From assembly GCA_002840405.1 (NCBI GenBank), contig PHAR01000009.1:1-64000 (forward strand): a DNA stretch of 64,000 nt, given 5' to 3'. Shown piece after piece: positions 45,038 to 54,183 of the stretch. Under the pieces are notes generated by a model. That model searched no databases and was not told the DNA's origin. It was given only the letters and a program-made list of their open reading frames with translations. Position 1 is the first letter of the stretch, and every line of letters starts with the position of its first letter. The position numbers and the translations under genes were made by a program. This DNA is from Deltaproteobacteria bacterium HGW-Deltaproteobacteria-8. GTDB lineage: Bacteria > Desulfobacterota > Desulfovibrionia > Desulfovibrionales > Desulfovibrionaceae.

Positions 45038-47533
45038 ATGACCGACAAGAATGACCAGACTCCCCGCCGCACTGCCCGGCCCTTGCCGCCGGAAAAGCTC
45101 CGCAACCGTCTCGACCCGGCCAGCATCCGCCAACCCGACAGCAGGGGCATCATCCGCAAGAACGGCCAGGACGAGTTCCAGCCCCGGGCCATGCAGGCCC
45201 TTCGTCTGGCCCTTCAGATCCCCGGCAACGAGTACAACGTCTTTCTCGCCGGCGAGCCCGGCCACGGCCGCACCCATTTCGTGCGCCAGTTCCTGGCCCC
45301 GGAGGCCGCCAAGCGCGCCGTGCCGCCGGACTGGCTGTACCTGCACAACTTCGACGACCCGGACCGGCCCCTGGCCGTCAGCCTTCCCGCGGGCCAGGGC
45401 CGCGTCTTCAAGACCGGCCTCGGCAAGGCGCTGGCCGACGTGCGCTCGGCCATCGCCGCGCGCTTCGACCAGGAGGCCTACCGGCGCAAGCACGAGACCC
45501 TGTTCAAGCGCTTCTCGGCCAAGCGCGACAGCATCTTCAGCAAGATGGAGGCCACCGCGCGCGGCAAGGGCTTCGCGCTCGACATGGACGACACCGGCGG
45601 GCTGACCATCATGCCGCTGGTGGGCGGCAAGGTCATGGGCGACGACGAGTACGGCCGCCTGGCCCCCGGGCGGCGCAAGCTGCTGAAGAGCAAGGGCGAG
45701 CGCCTCCTCCAGGAGATCGGCGTGTTCCTGCGCAAGCTCACCCAAAGCGAGCAGGGCTTCCGCCAGGGCGAACTCAAGCTGCACCGCGAGATCGCCCAGG
45801 CCGCGCTGACCGAGCACCTCTCCCCCCTGCGCCGCGACTTCGCCCTGATCCCGCGCCTGCTGGAGCACATGGCCGCCGTGGAGAAGGACATCCTCGAAAA
45901 CGTGGACACCTACCTCCCGCGCGACGCGGCCGACGACGCGCCCCTGCCCGCGCCCGGCACCCCGCCCCCAGGCCCGCACCAGGAGCCGCACGCGCCCGTC
46001 CACCCCCAGGGCGACGACACGAACTACCGCCACGAGGTGAACCTCTTCGTGGACAACGGCAAGGTCGCCCAGGGCAAGCTCGGTGCGCCGGTCATCATCG
46101 AGGACCACCCCACGGCCTTCAACCTCCTGGGCAGCATCGAGCGCGAGAGCGAGCTCGGCGCGTTCTACACCGACTTCACCCTGGTGCGCGCAGGCAGCCT
46201 GCACCGCGCCAACGGCGGGTTCCTCATCCTCAACGTCGAGGACCTGATGGGCAACCAGGGCTCCTGGGAGGGCCTGCTGCGCGCCCTGCGCCTGGGCCGC
46301 CTGCGCATGGAAGATCCCGGCGATTCCGAGCAGGTGCGCGTGCGCACCATCGAGCCCGAGCCCATCGAGCTCTCCCTGCGCATCATCTTAGTAGGAACGG
46401 ACGAGGCCTACGAGGCGCTGCTCACGGCCGACGACCGTTTCCGCAAGCACTTCAAGCTCAAGGCCCACCTCCAGGGCACGGCCCTGCGCACGGCCGCGGG
46501 CATCCGCCACTTCCTCTCGTCGCTGTGCGGCATCATCGACAAGGCCGGGCTGCCGCCCTTCAGCCGCGAGGCCTTGGCCGGGCTGGTGGACCACGCCAGC
46601 CGCCTGGCCGAGGACCAGAAGCGCCTGTCCTTGTCCTTCACCCAGGTGCGCGCGCGCATGGTGGAGGCCGCGGCCATCGCCCGCATGGACGGGCGCGAGC
46701 TGGTGGAGGCCAAGGACCTGGCCCGCGCCGTGGCCGACCACGACTTTAGGGCCAACCTCTTCGAGGAAGAGTTCATGGCCGACTACGACCGCGAGATCAT
46801 CAAGGTGGCCACCGGCGGCCAGGCCGTGGGCCGGGCCAACGGCCTCTCGGTGACGCTCTTCGGCGACTACGAGTTCGGCCTGCCGCACCAGATCTCCTGC
46901 ACGGTCGGCGTGGGCCACGGCGGCATCCTGGACCTGGAGCGCGAGGCCCAGCTGGGCGGCCCCATCCATACGAAAGGAATGATGATCATCAAGAGCTACC
47001 TGGTGCGCCTGTTCGCCCAGGACAAGCCCATCGTGCTCACCGGCAGCCTGTGCTTCGAGCAGAACTACGCCGGGGTCGAGGGCGACTCGGCCTCGGGTGC
47101 GGAGCTGGCGGCGCTGCTCTCGGCCCTGTCCGGCGCGCCCATCGACCTCTCCTTGGCCTTCACCGGCGCGGTGAGCCAGAGCGGGGCCATCATGGCCGTG
47201 GGCGGAGTCAGCCGCAAGGTCGAGGGCTTCTTCGAGGTCTGCCGCAGGCGCGGGCTCACGGGCAGGCAGGGCGTGCTCTTCCCGGCGGACAACGCCGTGC
47301 ACCTGATGCTGAAGGACGAGGTGGTGGAGGCCGTGGCCGAGGGCCGCTTCCACCTGTACCCCGTGGCCACCATCGAGCAGGCCATGACCATCCTCACCGG
47401 ACGCCCCGCCGGGGCGCGCCGCAAGGACGGCCGCTACCCGCCCGGCTCCCTCTATCAGATGGTGGACGCACGCCTGGCCGAACTCACGCGCCTGGCCGCC
47501 AGCGCCGAACATCCCCGCAGGAGGAGGTGCTAA
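45038..47533 (+). CDS. Lon-like AAA+ protease (AAA_32/LonC-type)
   Basis: An 831-residue protein of the group with an N-terminal AAA_32 region and a C-terminal Lon protease domain. The Walker A position reads GEPGHGRTH, with Arg where Lys is usual. A long helical insert (residues 130-290) and a Pro-rich linker follow. Sensor/lid residues appear around HRANGGFLILNVEDLMG. The protease Ser-Lys dyad is present: GDSASGAELAALLSAL (Ser) and MAVGGVSRKVEGFFE (Lys). It probably degrades damaged or unfolded proteins. The next gene lies two bases after its stop. Confidence 0.93.
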   Translation: MTDKNDQTPRRTARPLPPEKLRNRLDPASIRQPDSRGIIRKNGQDEFQPRAMQALRLALQIPGNEYNVFLAGEPGHGRTHFVRQFLAPEAAKRAVPPDWLYLHNFDDPDRPLAVSLPAGQGRVFKTGLGKALADVRSAIAARFDQEAYRRKHETLFKRFSAKRDSIFSKMEATARGKGFALDMDDTGGLTIMPLVGGKVMGDDEYGRLAPGRRKLLKSKGERLLQEIGVFLRKLTQSEQGFRQGELKLHREIAQAALTEHLSPLRRDFALIPRLLEHMAAVEKDILENVDTYLPRDAADDAPLPAPGTPPPGPHQEPHAPVHPQGDDTNYRHEVNLFVDNGKVAQGKLGAPVIIEDHPTAFNLLGSIERESELGAFYTDFTLVRAGSLHRANGGFLILNVEDLMGNQGSWEGLLRALRLGRLRMEDPGDSEQVRVRTIEPEPIELSLRIILVGTDEAYEALLTADDRFRKHFKLKAHLQGTALRTAAGIRHFLSSLCGIIDKAGLPPFSREALAGLVDHASRLAEDQKRLSLSFTQVRARMVEAAAIARMDGRELVEAKDLARAVADHDFRANLFEEEFMADYDREIIKVATGGQAVGRANGLSVTLFGDYEFGLPHQISCTVGVGHGGILDLEREAQLGGPIHTKGMMIIKSYLVRLFAQDKPIVLTGSLCFEQNYAGVEGDSASGAELAALLSALSGAPIDLSLAFTGAVSQSGAIMAVGGVSRKVEGFFEVCRRRGLTGRQGVLFPADNAVHLMLKDEVVEAVAEGRFHLYPVATIEQAMTILTGRPAGARRKDGRYPPGSLYQMVDARLAELTRLAASAEHPRRRRC

Positions 47534-47535
47534 CC

Positions 47536-48306
47536 GTGTCCAAAGCCTGGATCAGGGCCAAGCTGCCCGAGTTCGTGCGTGACATGTTCCGCACCTTCTG
47601 CATGGCCTGCAAGTCGCTGGAGGAGCAGTTCACCTCCTTTGACCGCGAGGGCGCGGTGACCTTCACCACCCTGCGCGACCTGGTGGGACAGGAGATGGAC
47701 AAGGGGCTGTTGTGGCGCATGAAGGACACGGCCCACCACGTCTTCCGCAACGACCCCGAGACCTCGCTCACCGGACAGTTCCTGGACTGGGGCCTGGGCT
47801 ACATCTTCCACGAGACCATCAAGCTCAAGGAGGACGCCTACCAGACCCTGACCTACGCGCCCTGGTTCCTGGCACTGCGCGGCCGCGACCTGCCCGAGGA
47901 CGAACGCGTGGTCGTGGAAGAATTATTTCATGTGCTCAAGCAGACCGAAGAAAGCATGCGCCGCGAGATCGACCGCATCCGCTTCATCATGTCCCAGTGC
48001 CGCAGACTGTTGCCCATCTACCTGGCCCGGCACCGCGAGAACGCGCTCCTGGCGCGCTACCTGTTCTCCCAGAACGCGCTGGTGCGTGAGGTTTTCGGTA
48101 GTGATTACGAACTGTTGGTGAACAGCGTGTATGGCGAGCACCCGGAGCGCATGTACATCCTGGCGGCCCAGAGCCTGCGCCTGGGCGGCTGGGTGGCCGA
48201 GGCATCCCAGGCAGTACAGAGCGCTTTTGCCATAAACGCAACAGATCGACTGGTGCTGCAAGAGAAAAAAATTTTAGATAATTGGAGTGCAAGGATGGCA
48301 CCTTGA
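47536..48306 (+). CDS. Conserved hypothetical helical protein
   Basis: I do not recognise a family. The 256-residue soluble protein is mostly alpha-helical and charged (SKAWIRAKLPEFVRDMFR; CRRLLPIYLARHRENALLARY), with a helical-repeat-like end (MYILAAQSLRLGGWVAEAS). GTG start two bases after the Lon-like stop, preceded by AGGAGGAGG within that gene. Tight coupling suggests it works with the protease, perhaps as adaptor or substrate; this is inference. The long upstream part of the track ORF is shadow. Confidence 0.75.
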   Translation: MSKAWIRAKLPEFVRDMFRTFCMACKSLEEQFTSFDREGAVTFTTLRDLVGQEMDKGLLWRMKDTAHHVFRNDPETSLTGQFLDWGLGYIFHETIKLKEDAYQTLTYAPWFLALRGRDLPEDERVVVEELFHVLKQTEESMRREIDRIRFIMSQCRRLLPIYLARHRENALLARYLFSQNALVREVFGSDYELLVNSVYGEHPERMYILAAQSLRLGGWVAEASQAVQSAFAINATDRLVLQEKKILDNWSARMAP

Positions 48307-48308
48307 GC

Positions 48309-48337
48309 TTGACACTCCAATGCGCCAGGAATATCTT
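48309..48337 (+). promoter_or_regulatory. Strong predicted promoter of the LysM lipoprotein
   Basis: TTGACA (48309-48314), 17-bp spacer, TATCTT (48332-48337), immediately after the preceding stop codon; GGAGGAGGG lies before the ATG at 48369. Confidence 0.75.
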
Positions 48338-48368
48338 TTGATTCCCAACCGGAGGAGGGATTAATCTT

Positions 48369-48836
48369 ATGAAAAAGCTCATGTTGCTCACTGTTGCCTG
48401 TTGTGTTGTGTTTGCCCTTGGCTGCGCCAAGAAGGTGGAGCCCGCTCCTGCCCCTGCACCTGCGGCCCCTGTGGTCGAAAGCCGCGCTGTTGCACCGGCC
48501 CCCATGTCCCCGCGCCAGATCTACGAGGCTGACTACGCCAAGCTGCCTACCTCGTACACTGTCGTGAAGGGCAACTGCCTGTGGTGGATCTCCGAGTTCA
48601 AGCAGATCTACAACGATCCGTTCATGTGGCCCCTGATCTTCAAGGCTAACCGCAGCAAGATCAAGAACGCCAACCTGATCTACCCTGGCCAGAACTTTGA
48701 AGTCCCGCGCACCTTCGCGCTGGACGATGTCAAGGCCGCCCGTCACAAGGCTGGCAAGTCCAAGAAGAAGTCCGCTCCTGAAGCCAGCGCCAACCTGCCG
48801 GCCGATCTGCGCGACGCTCTGGGCTACGGCTTCTAA
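48369..48836 (+). CDS. LysM-domain lipoprotein
   Basis: A 155-residue envelope protein. Signal peptide II with lipobox FALGC, a short Ala/Pro linker, then a LysM domain (TSYTVVKGNCLWWISEFKQIYNDP; LIFKANRSKIKNANLIYPGQ) that binds peptidoglycan. The C-terminal part is Lys-rich (KAGKSKKKSA). A strong promoter and ribosome site suggest high expression as a structural envelope protein. Confidence 0.9.
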   Translation: MKKLMLLTVACCVVFALGCAKKVEPAPAPAPAAPVVESRAVAPAPMSPRQIYEADYAKLPTSYTVVKGNCLWWISEFKQIYNDPFMWPLIFKANRSKIKNANLIYPGQNFEVPRTFALDDVKAARHKAGKSKKKSAPEASANLPADLRDALGYGF

Positions 48837-48982
48837 GAAGCCCACGATCATTGGCTGAGGACAAGGCGTCCGGTCGAAAGACCGGCTCGGTGAGCCCCCT
48901 TGCCATCCGCCCGCTCCTGCACTATCTAGACAAAATCTAGGCCGCCCAAGGCCCGCACGACCAAACCGTCCCGGAGGCCCAA
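48837..48982 (+). other. Intergenic leader with GAAA-capped hairpin
   Basis: 146 bp between the two lipoprotein genes. It holds a CCGGTC-GAAA-GACCGG hairpin (48870-48885) with a GNRA tetraloop and a small CTAGA-CAAAA-TCTAG hairpin near 48925. Neither is followed by a T-tract. I see no known riboswitch pattern. Confidence 0.4.
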
Positions 48983-49549
48983 ATGCCCGGTACTGCCATG
49001 CAAAAAAAACACGGATTGCTTACCGCTCTTGCCCCGACGGCCCTGACCGCCCTGCTCGCCGCCACCCTGGTGGTCGGCGGTTGCGCCCCCCGCCAGCCCA
49101 TTCCCCTGGACCAGCCTCGCATCGTCACCAAGGCCCCGGCTGAGGCCGAGGCCAAACCAGCGCCAGCGCCAGCCCGCGTGAATGCCGCCAAACCGGCGCA
49201 GGCCAAACCCGCGCCCATTGCTCCCGCCGCGCCGGCCGCGCCGACGGAAGCCGAGCCCAGCCCGGCCCTCCAGGAAAAGGACGCGACAGAAGCCCCTGCG
49301 GCCCCGGCAGTTGCCGAGCGCAAGACCTACGTGCAGGTCGGAGCCTTCGGCACGGCCATGAACGCCCTGGGCGCTGTGGCCTGGCTCAAGGGGAAGGGAT
49401 ACGAAAACTCGCGCATGTTGCGCGTGGAGCAGGGGCAAGGCGCGCTGTTCCGGGTCCAGGCCGGCCCCTTCCAGGACCTTGCGGCTGCGCACAAGGCCCT
49501 GGAGGTTCTCAAGCCGGACTGGCCACAGGCGTTTATTCCTCTGGATTAA
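48983..49549 (+). CDS. SPOR-domain lipoprotein
   Basis: A 188-residue protein with signal peptide II (lipobox LVVGGC), an Ala/Pro/Lys-rich linker of about 70 residues and a C-terminal SPOR domain (KTYVQVGAFGTAMNALGAVAWL; LFRVQAGPFQDLAAAHKAL). SPOR domains bind denuded glycan at the division site. GGAGG lies six bases before the ATG. Its 3' end overlaps that of the convergent ihfA by 17 bp. Confidence 0.9.
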   Translation: MPGTAMQKKHGLLTALAPTALTALLAATLVVGGCAPRQPIPLDQPRIVTKAPAEAEAKPAPAPARVNAAKPAQAKPAPIAPAAPAAPTEAEPSPALQEKDATEAPAAPAVAERKTYVQVGAFGTAMNALGAVAWLKGKGYENSRMLRVEQGQGALFRVQAGPFQDLAAAHKALEVLKPDWPQAFIPLD

Positions 49550-49829
49550 GCTCGGCGCGGAACTTGCGGGAGAGGCGGAAGACCACCACCTTGCGCGGCG
49601 GCAGGGTGATGCTTTCGTTGGTCTGCGGATTGCGTCCGCGGCGCGAGTTCTTGTCGTAGGCCTCGAATTTTCCGAACCCGCTCACCAGCATGGCGTGGTC
49701 CTTCTTGATGGCCTGCTTCATCAGGTCCAGGGCCGACTCCACCAGATCCTTGATCTCCGCGCGGTTGCGGTCCGTCTTCTTGTAGATGGCGTCAACGATG
49801 TGGGCCTTGGTCAAGGTTTGCCCGCTCAT
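49533..49829 (-). CDS. ihfA: Integration host factor subunit (IHF-alpha type)
   Basis: DNA-bending protein of the HU/IHF family, 98 residues. KAHIVDAIYKKTDRNRAEIKD starts the dimer core; the DNA arm has VSGFGKFEAYDKNSRRGRNPQTNE with the intercalating Pro in RNPQT. An AAGGAG ribosome site supports the start at 49829; the track's 33 upstream residues belong to the HIT gene. It lies 23 bp after the HIT gene in the same direction. Confidence 0.9.
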   Translation of the reverse strand: MSGQTLTKAHIVDAIYKKTDRNRAEIKDLVESALDLMKQAIKKDHAMLVSGFGKFEAYDKNSRRGRNPQTNESITLPPRKVVVFRLSRKFRAELNPEE

Positions 49830-49852
49830 TGGGGTCTCCTTCGTTGCGGTTC

Positions 49853-50269
49853 TTAGCCGATGGCCTTTTTCACGGCCTGGGCCAGCTTCTGCATCTCTTC
49901 GCCGGATTCGTAGGCGTGCTGGGTCCAAAGCCGCAGCCCGTCGCCCTCATGGCGGGGAATGAGGTGGAAGTGCGCGTGATGCACCAACTGCCCCGCCACC
50001 TCGAAATTGTTCATGCCCACGTTGAGCCCGGCAGCCCCCGTGGCCTGCATCACCGCCTGTCCCACCAGCTTGAGCGCGCTTAAGAGCTCGCGGCCGATGT
50101 CAGGCGGCAGGTCGAAAAGCGTGGCGTAGTGCTTCTTCGGCACCACCAGCGCATGCCCCTTGTTCACCGGAGCGATGTCCAGAAAGGCGAAGATCCCGCC
50201 CTGGTCGTAGACCTTGGCGCAAGGGATTTTTCCCTCAATGATCTTGCAGAAGATGCAGTCGTCGCTCAC
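49853..50269 (-). CDS. HIT-family nucleotide-binding hydrolase
   Basis: Histidine-triad protein of 138 residues. The zinc-like CIFCKIIEGKIP start and the catalytic HHAHFHLIPR triad are clear. HinT-type enzymes hydrolyse purine nucleoside phosphoramidates. First gene before ihfA; a TATAAT promoter box lies 42 bp upstream. Confidence 0.93.
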   Translation of the reverse strand: MSDDCIFCKIIEGKIPCAKVYDQGGIFAFLDIAPVNKGHALVVPKKHYATLFDLPPDIGRELLSALKLVGQAVMQATGAAGLNVGMNNFEVAGQLVHHAHFHLIPRHEGDGLRLWTQHAYESGEEMQKLAQAVKKAIG

Positions 50270-50310
50270 GTCTCACTCCGGGTATTGAGAAAAGTCAACA
50301 TTGCCCTACC

Positions 50311-50337
50311 ATTATACTGGCGCAAAACGAAATACAA
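50311..50337 (-). promoter_or_regulatory. Predicted promoter of the HIT-ihfA unit
   Basis: On the minus strand a perfect TATAAT (50311-50316) is preceded, at a short 15-bp spacing, by TTGTAT (50332-50337). The surrounding 107-bp gap is AT-richer than the window. Confidence 0.6.
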
Positions 50338-50376
50338 GGGTTTTTCAATCACTCGATAAACAATTCTCGCCCATCC

Positions 50377-51327
50377 TCAGATGCCGGCCCCGCCGATAAA
50401 GACCTGCTCCGAGGCCCTGGCCTGCACGATGCGCGCGCCTGCGGGCACGTCCTGGGTCACCCAGACGTTGCCGCCGATGACCGCCCCCTGGCCGATGGTC
50501 ACCCGCCCCAGGATGGTCGCCCCGGCGTAGATGGTCACGTCATCCTCTACTATAGGATGCCGGGCCAGGCCCTTGACCAGGCGGCTGCCCGAATCGTCCT
50601 TGGGGAAGCTCTTGGCCCCCAGGGTCACGCCCTGGTACAGGCGCACGTTCTTGCCGATGATGCAGGTCTCGCCGATGACCGTACCTGTTCCGTGGTCGAT
50701 GAAGAAGGCCTCGCCGATGTGCGCGCCGGGGTGGATGTCTATCCCGGTGTCCGAGTGCGCCATCTCGCCGATGATGCGCGGGATGATGTCCACGCCCAGG
50801 TGATGCAGCTGGTGCGCGATGCGGTGGTTGGTCAACGCCTTGATGCTTGGATAGCAGAAGATGGTCTCGCCCGGGCTTTTGGCCGCCGGGTCGCCGTCAA
50901 AGGCCGCCTGCACGTCCTTGGCCAGGAGTTCGCGCACCCTGGGCAAGCGCCGGATGAACTCCAGGGCCACGGCCTCGGAGCGCAGCTCGCAATCGTTGCA
51001 GGGGGAGCGGTTCTCCTTGGCGCAGACAAAGCAGTAGCCCCTGTTGATCTGCTCGGACAAAAGCTTGACCACGCGGTCCAGCGCGCTGCCAGCGTAATAG
51101 GGCATGGTGCGCTCGCTCACGTCCTGCGGGCCGAAGAAGCCGGGGAAAAGCACCGCGCGCAGCAGGCTCACGATCTCGATGAGCACGTCCAGCGACGGCA
51201 GGGGCTGGTCGCGGCTGATGCGGTGCCAGGAGGCCTCGCAGGCCTCCTGGGCGCACAGGTTCTCCACGGTCTCGGCCAGCACCGCGTCGCGGTCCAGGCT
51301 TGCAAGTACCGGTGTCTGATCTATCAT
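50377..51327 (-). CDS. cysE: Serine O-acetyltransferase (EpsC-type CysE) with Cys cluster
   Basis: Makes O-acetylserine, the substrate of CysK next door. The 316-residue protein ends in a left-handed beta helix (HPGAHIGEAFFIDHGTG; VIGETCIIGKNVRLYQGVTLGA) and carries the catalytic His-Asp region HQLHHLGVDI. A long N-terminal extension holds CFVCAKENRSPCNDC, a C-x2-C-x7-C-x2-C cluster able to bind zinc or an Fe-S cluster, not seen in enteric CysE. It lies 15 bp after cysK. Confidence 0.92.
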   Translation of the reverse strand: MIDQTPVLASLDRDAVLAETVENLCAQEACEASWHRISRDQPLPSLDVLIEIVSLLRAVLFPGFFGPQDVSERTMPYYAGSALDRVVKLLSEQINRGYCFVCAKENRSPCNDCELRSEAVALEFIRRLPRVRELLAKDVQAAFDGDPAAKSPGETIFCYPSIKALTNHRIAHQLHHLGVDIIPRIIGEMAHSDTGIDIHPGAHIGEAFFIDHGTGTVIGETCIIGKNVRLYQGVTLGAKSFPKDDSGSRLVKGLARHPIVEDDVTIYAGATILGRVTIGQGAVIGGNVWVTQDVPAGARIVQARASEQVFIGGAGI

Positions 51328-51342
51328 GGCGTCCCTCCCGGC

Positions 51343-52272
<930 letters not shown>

Positions 52273-52337
52273 TGAGCGCTCCTGGCTTGTGTGAAAGATG
52301 AAGTGGACTGAAACGATCTTAACCAGATAAGTCGGCT

Positions 52338-52844
52338 TCAGGTCAAGGCAAGGACAAAACGCTGTTCCATGACCAGCGTCCCCCACTGTCCGCCTTCGCG
52401 CTCCTCGGCCAGCCGGAAGCCGTGCTTCTCGTAGAGGTGTCGGGCCGTGTCCAGGCCCTGGAAGGTCCAGAGGAAGATCAAGGGGTGGCCGCAACTGCGG
52501 CAGAAATCCACGGCCCGCCGCAGCAGCCGGTCGCCCAGCCCCTGCCCGCGCAGCTCCTCCGCCAGGATGAACCAGCGCAGGTGCGCGCCCAGAGTGTCCG
52601 CCTTGGCCCCGTCAATGGCCAGAGTCCCGCAAACGCGGCCCGCCTGGCTCACGGTCCAGAAGCCGTCGCGCGCGGGGTCGAGACGTTGCAGGAATTCCGC
52701 CAGCCCGGCCGCCACCTGGGCCTCGAAGGAAAGCCCGAAGCCCCACGCCTTACCATAATAAAGGGCGTGCAGCTCGGCAGCTCGGCCGATGGCCCCAGGT
52801 ACGTAGCCGTTGATGACTGGTGCGTTGCCCGTGATGTCGTCCAT
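52338..52844 (-). CDS. GNAT-family N-acetyltransferase
   Basis: A 168-residue acetyltransferase with the acetyl-CoA loop [21 protein letters not shown] and the C-terminal [19 protein letters not shown]. The ATG at 52844 is preceded by GGAGG; the track's 30 extra N-terminal residues are translated from the composite repeat and are not real. Substrate unknown. The gene lies between cysK and the repeat. Confidence 0.85.
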   Translation of the reverse strand: MDDITGNAPVINGYVPGAIGRAAELHALYYGKAWGFGLSFEAQVAAGLAEFLQRLDPARDGFWTVSQAGRVCGTLAIDGAKADTLGAHLRWFILAEELRGQGLGDRLLRRAVDFCRSCGHPLIFLWTFQGLDTARHLYEKHGFRLAEEREGGQWGTLVMEQRFVLALT

Positions 52845-52869
52845 GCCGGCCTCCTTGCATGCGCAATGC

Positions 52870-53031
52870 TCCGCAGGCCAAGGGCTCCGCCCCTGGACCC
52901 CGCCAAAGGGCCTGAGGCCCTCTGGACTCCCCATTTGGCTGCGATTTCTGCGGCGGAGACCGCCGCAGAAATCGCAGCGAGCAAATGAGGGGGTTCGGGG
53001 GGAATCATTCCCCCCGACCGCCGGAGGCTAT
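52870..53031. repeat. Composite hairpin repeat, copy 2
   Basis: Same modules as copy 1 in the same order: AAGGGCTCCGCCCC; the CCAAAGGGCCT hairpin at 52903-52925 (one arm mismatch); the 19-bp stem at 52938-52978 (GCTGCGATTTCTGCGGCGG arm) with the same CCCCATTTG/CAAATG-A-GGGG extension; and the 11-bp stem at 52995-53017 (TCGGGGGGAAT arm). The 14-mer ATAGCCTCCGGCGG of copy 1 appears here inverted at the other end (53018-53031). It fills the gap between the GNAT and GT9 genes. Confidence 0.9.
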
Positions 53032-53034
53032 TTT

Positions 53035-54081
53035 CTAGGCTCCAAGCATCCCTTTCAGCACATCCCAGACCCGGTCCGGGGTGATGTCGCGCATGCAGGC
53101 GTGGTGTTTCTGGGGGCAGGCATTGTGCCCGTGCAGGCCGCAGGGCCGGCAGTCCATGGACTGCTCCAGCACGCGGGAGTTCTCCCCACGCGGGAAGAAG
53201 CCCAGCTGGCGCGTGGTGGGGCCGAACAGGGCGCAGAGCGGCGTGTCCTGCACCCAGGCCAGGTGCATGGGGCCGGAGTCGTTGGTCAGGCAGGCGTCGA
53301 GGCGGCCAAGGCAGGCGGCCAGGGCCGGGATGTCGAGCTGCCCGGCCAGGTTCACCAGCCGCCCGGAGGCGCCCCCGGCCTCATGGCCAGCGGCGGCGGC
53401 GATGCGCGCGGCCAGCCCCTCCTCGCCCGGCCCGGCGAAGAGCAGCACCACGGCCCCGGCGGCCAGGGCCCGGCGCGCGATGTCAGCGAAATGCTCCTCG
53501 GGCCAGCACTTGGTGGGCCAGGTGGAGCCTGGGTGCAGGCCGAGCTTTCGGCCAAGGGGCAAGGCGGAGAAGATTTCTGCGGCGCGGGCGATGGCCTTTG
53601 GCGGCAGGTCCAGGCGCGGCTTGGGCGCCGTAGCCTCCATGCCCAGGGGCAGCACCAGTTGCATGAGGCGCTCGACCTCCTGCAGCTCATCGAAGCGGCG
53701 GTCCACCAGGTGCGTGTAGGCCAGCCTGTTCCACCAGGGCCGGGAATAGCCGATGCGCACGCTCGCGCCCGCGCACCTGGCCACCAGGGCGCTGCGCAGG
53801 CTGGTATGCGGGGAGATCCAGAGATCGAAGCCCTCACGCGCGAGCTCCCGGCCCAGACCGTTCGCGGCGAGGACGCCCTTCTGCGCGCCGCGCTTGGCAA
53901 AGGGCCGCACGCTTGCCAGTTCGCGCTGGACGCTGAACAGCCCCTCCACGCCTGCGCGCACGAAGAGGTGCAGCTCGGCCTCGGGGAAGCGGGCCTTCAC
54001 GGCCTGGAGGAGCGGCAGGGAGAGGATGGCGTCGCCCAGGAAGGCGGTCTGCCAGATGCCGATGCGTCGGAAGCCGTTCAT
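53035..54081 (-). CDS. Family 9 glycosyltransferase (heptosyltransferase-like)
   Basis: A 348-residue GT9 protein like the lipopolysaccharide heptosyltransferases WaaC/WaaF. RIGIWQTAFLGDAILSLPLL is the N-terminal acceptor motif; KLGLHPGSTWPTKCWPEEHF and LTNDSGPMHLA form the donor-heptose site. The C-terminal segment (CRPCGLHGHNACPQKHHACM) has the Cys/His cluster common in this subgroup. It probably builds the lipopolysaccharide inner core; the exact position is not evident. Confidence 0.88.
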   Translation of the reverse strand: MNGFRRIGIWQTAFLGDAILSLPLLQAVKARFPEAELHLFVRAGVEGLFSVQRELASVRPFAKRGAQKGVLAANGLGRELAREGFDLWISPHTSLRSALVARCAGASVRIGYSRPWWNRLAYTHLVDRRFDELQEVERLMQLVLPLGMEATAPKPRLDLPPKAIARAAEIFSALPLGRKLGLHPGSTWPTKCWPEEHFADIARRALAAGAVVLLFAGPGEEGLAARIAAAAGHEAGGASGRLVNLAGQLDIPALAACLGRLDACLTNDSGPMHLAWVQDTPLCALFGPTTRQLGFFPRGENSRVLEQSMDCRPCGLHGHNACPQKHHACMRDITPDRVWDVLKGMLGA

Positions 54082-54183
54082 TCGACGGCCCTGTCGCTCG
54101 ACAGCGCAAGAGGCCGTGGCGTCTTGCCCTTGCGGACCGCGTGCGCTAAGGTATCCGCACAGAGAACGATCAGGGAGGATGCC

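Noticed and set aside
48837-48982. Riboswitch between the two lipoprotein genes
   Set aside because: The GAAA-capped hairpin alone does not match any riboswitch core that I know; no terminator/antiterminator pair is seen.
52810-53200. Possible genes within and beside repeat copy 2
   Set aside because: The frames read through perfect inverted repeats and give the same odd peptides at copy 1; they are by-products of the repeat.
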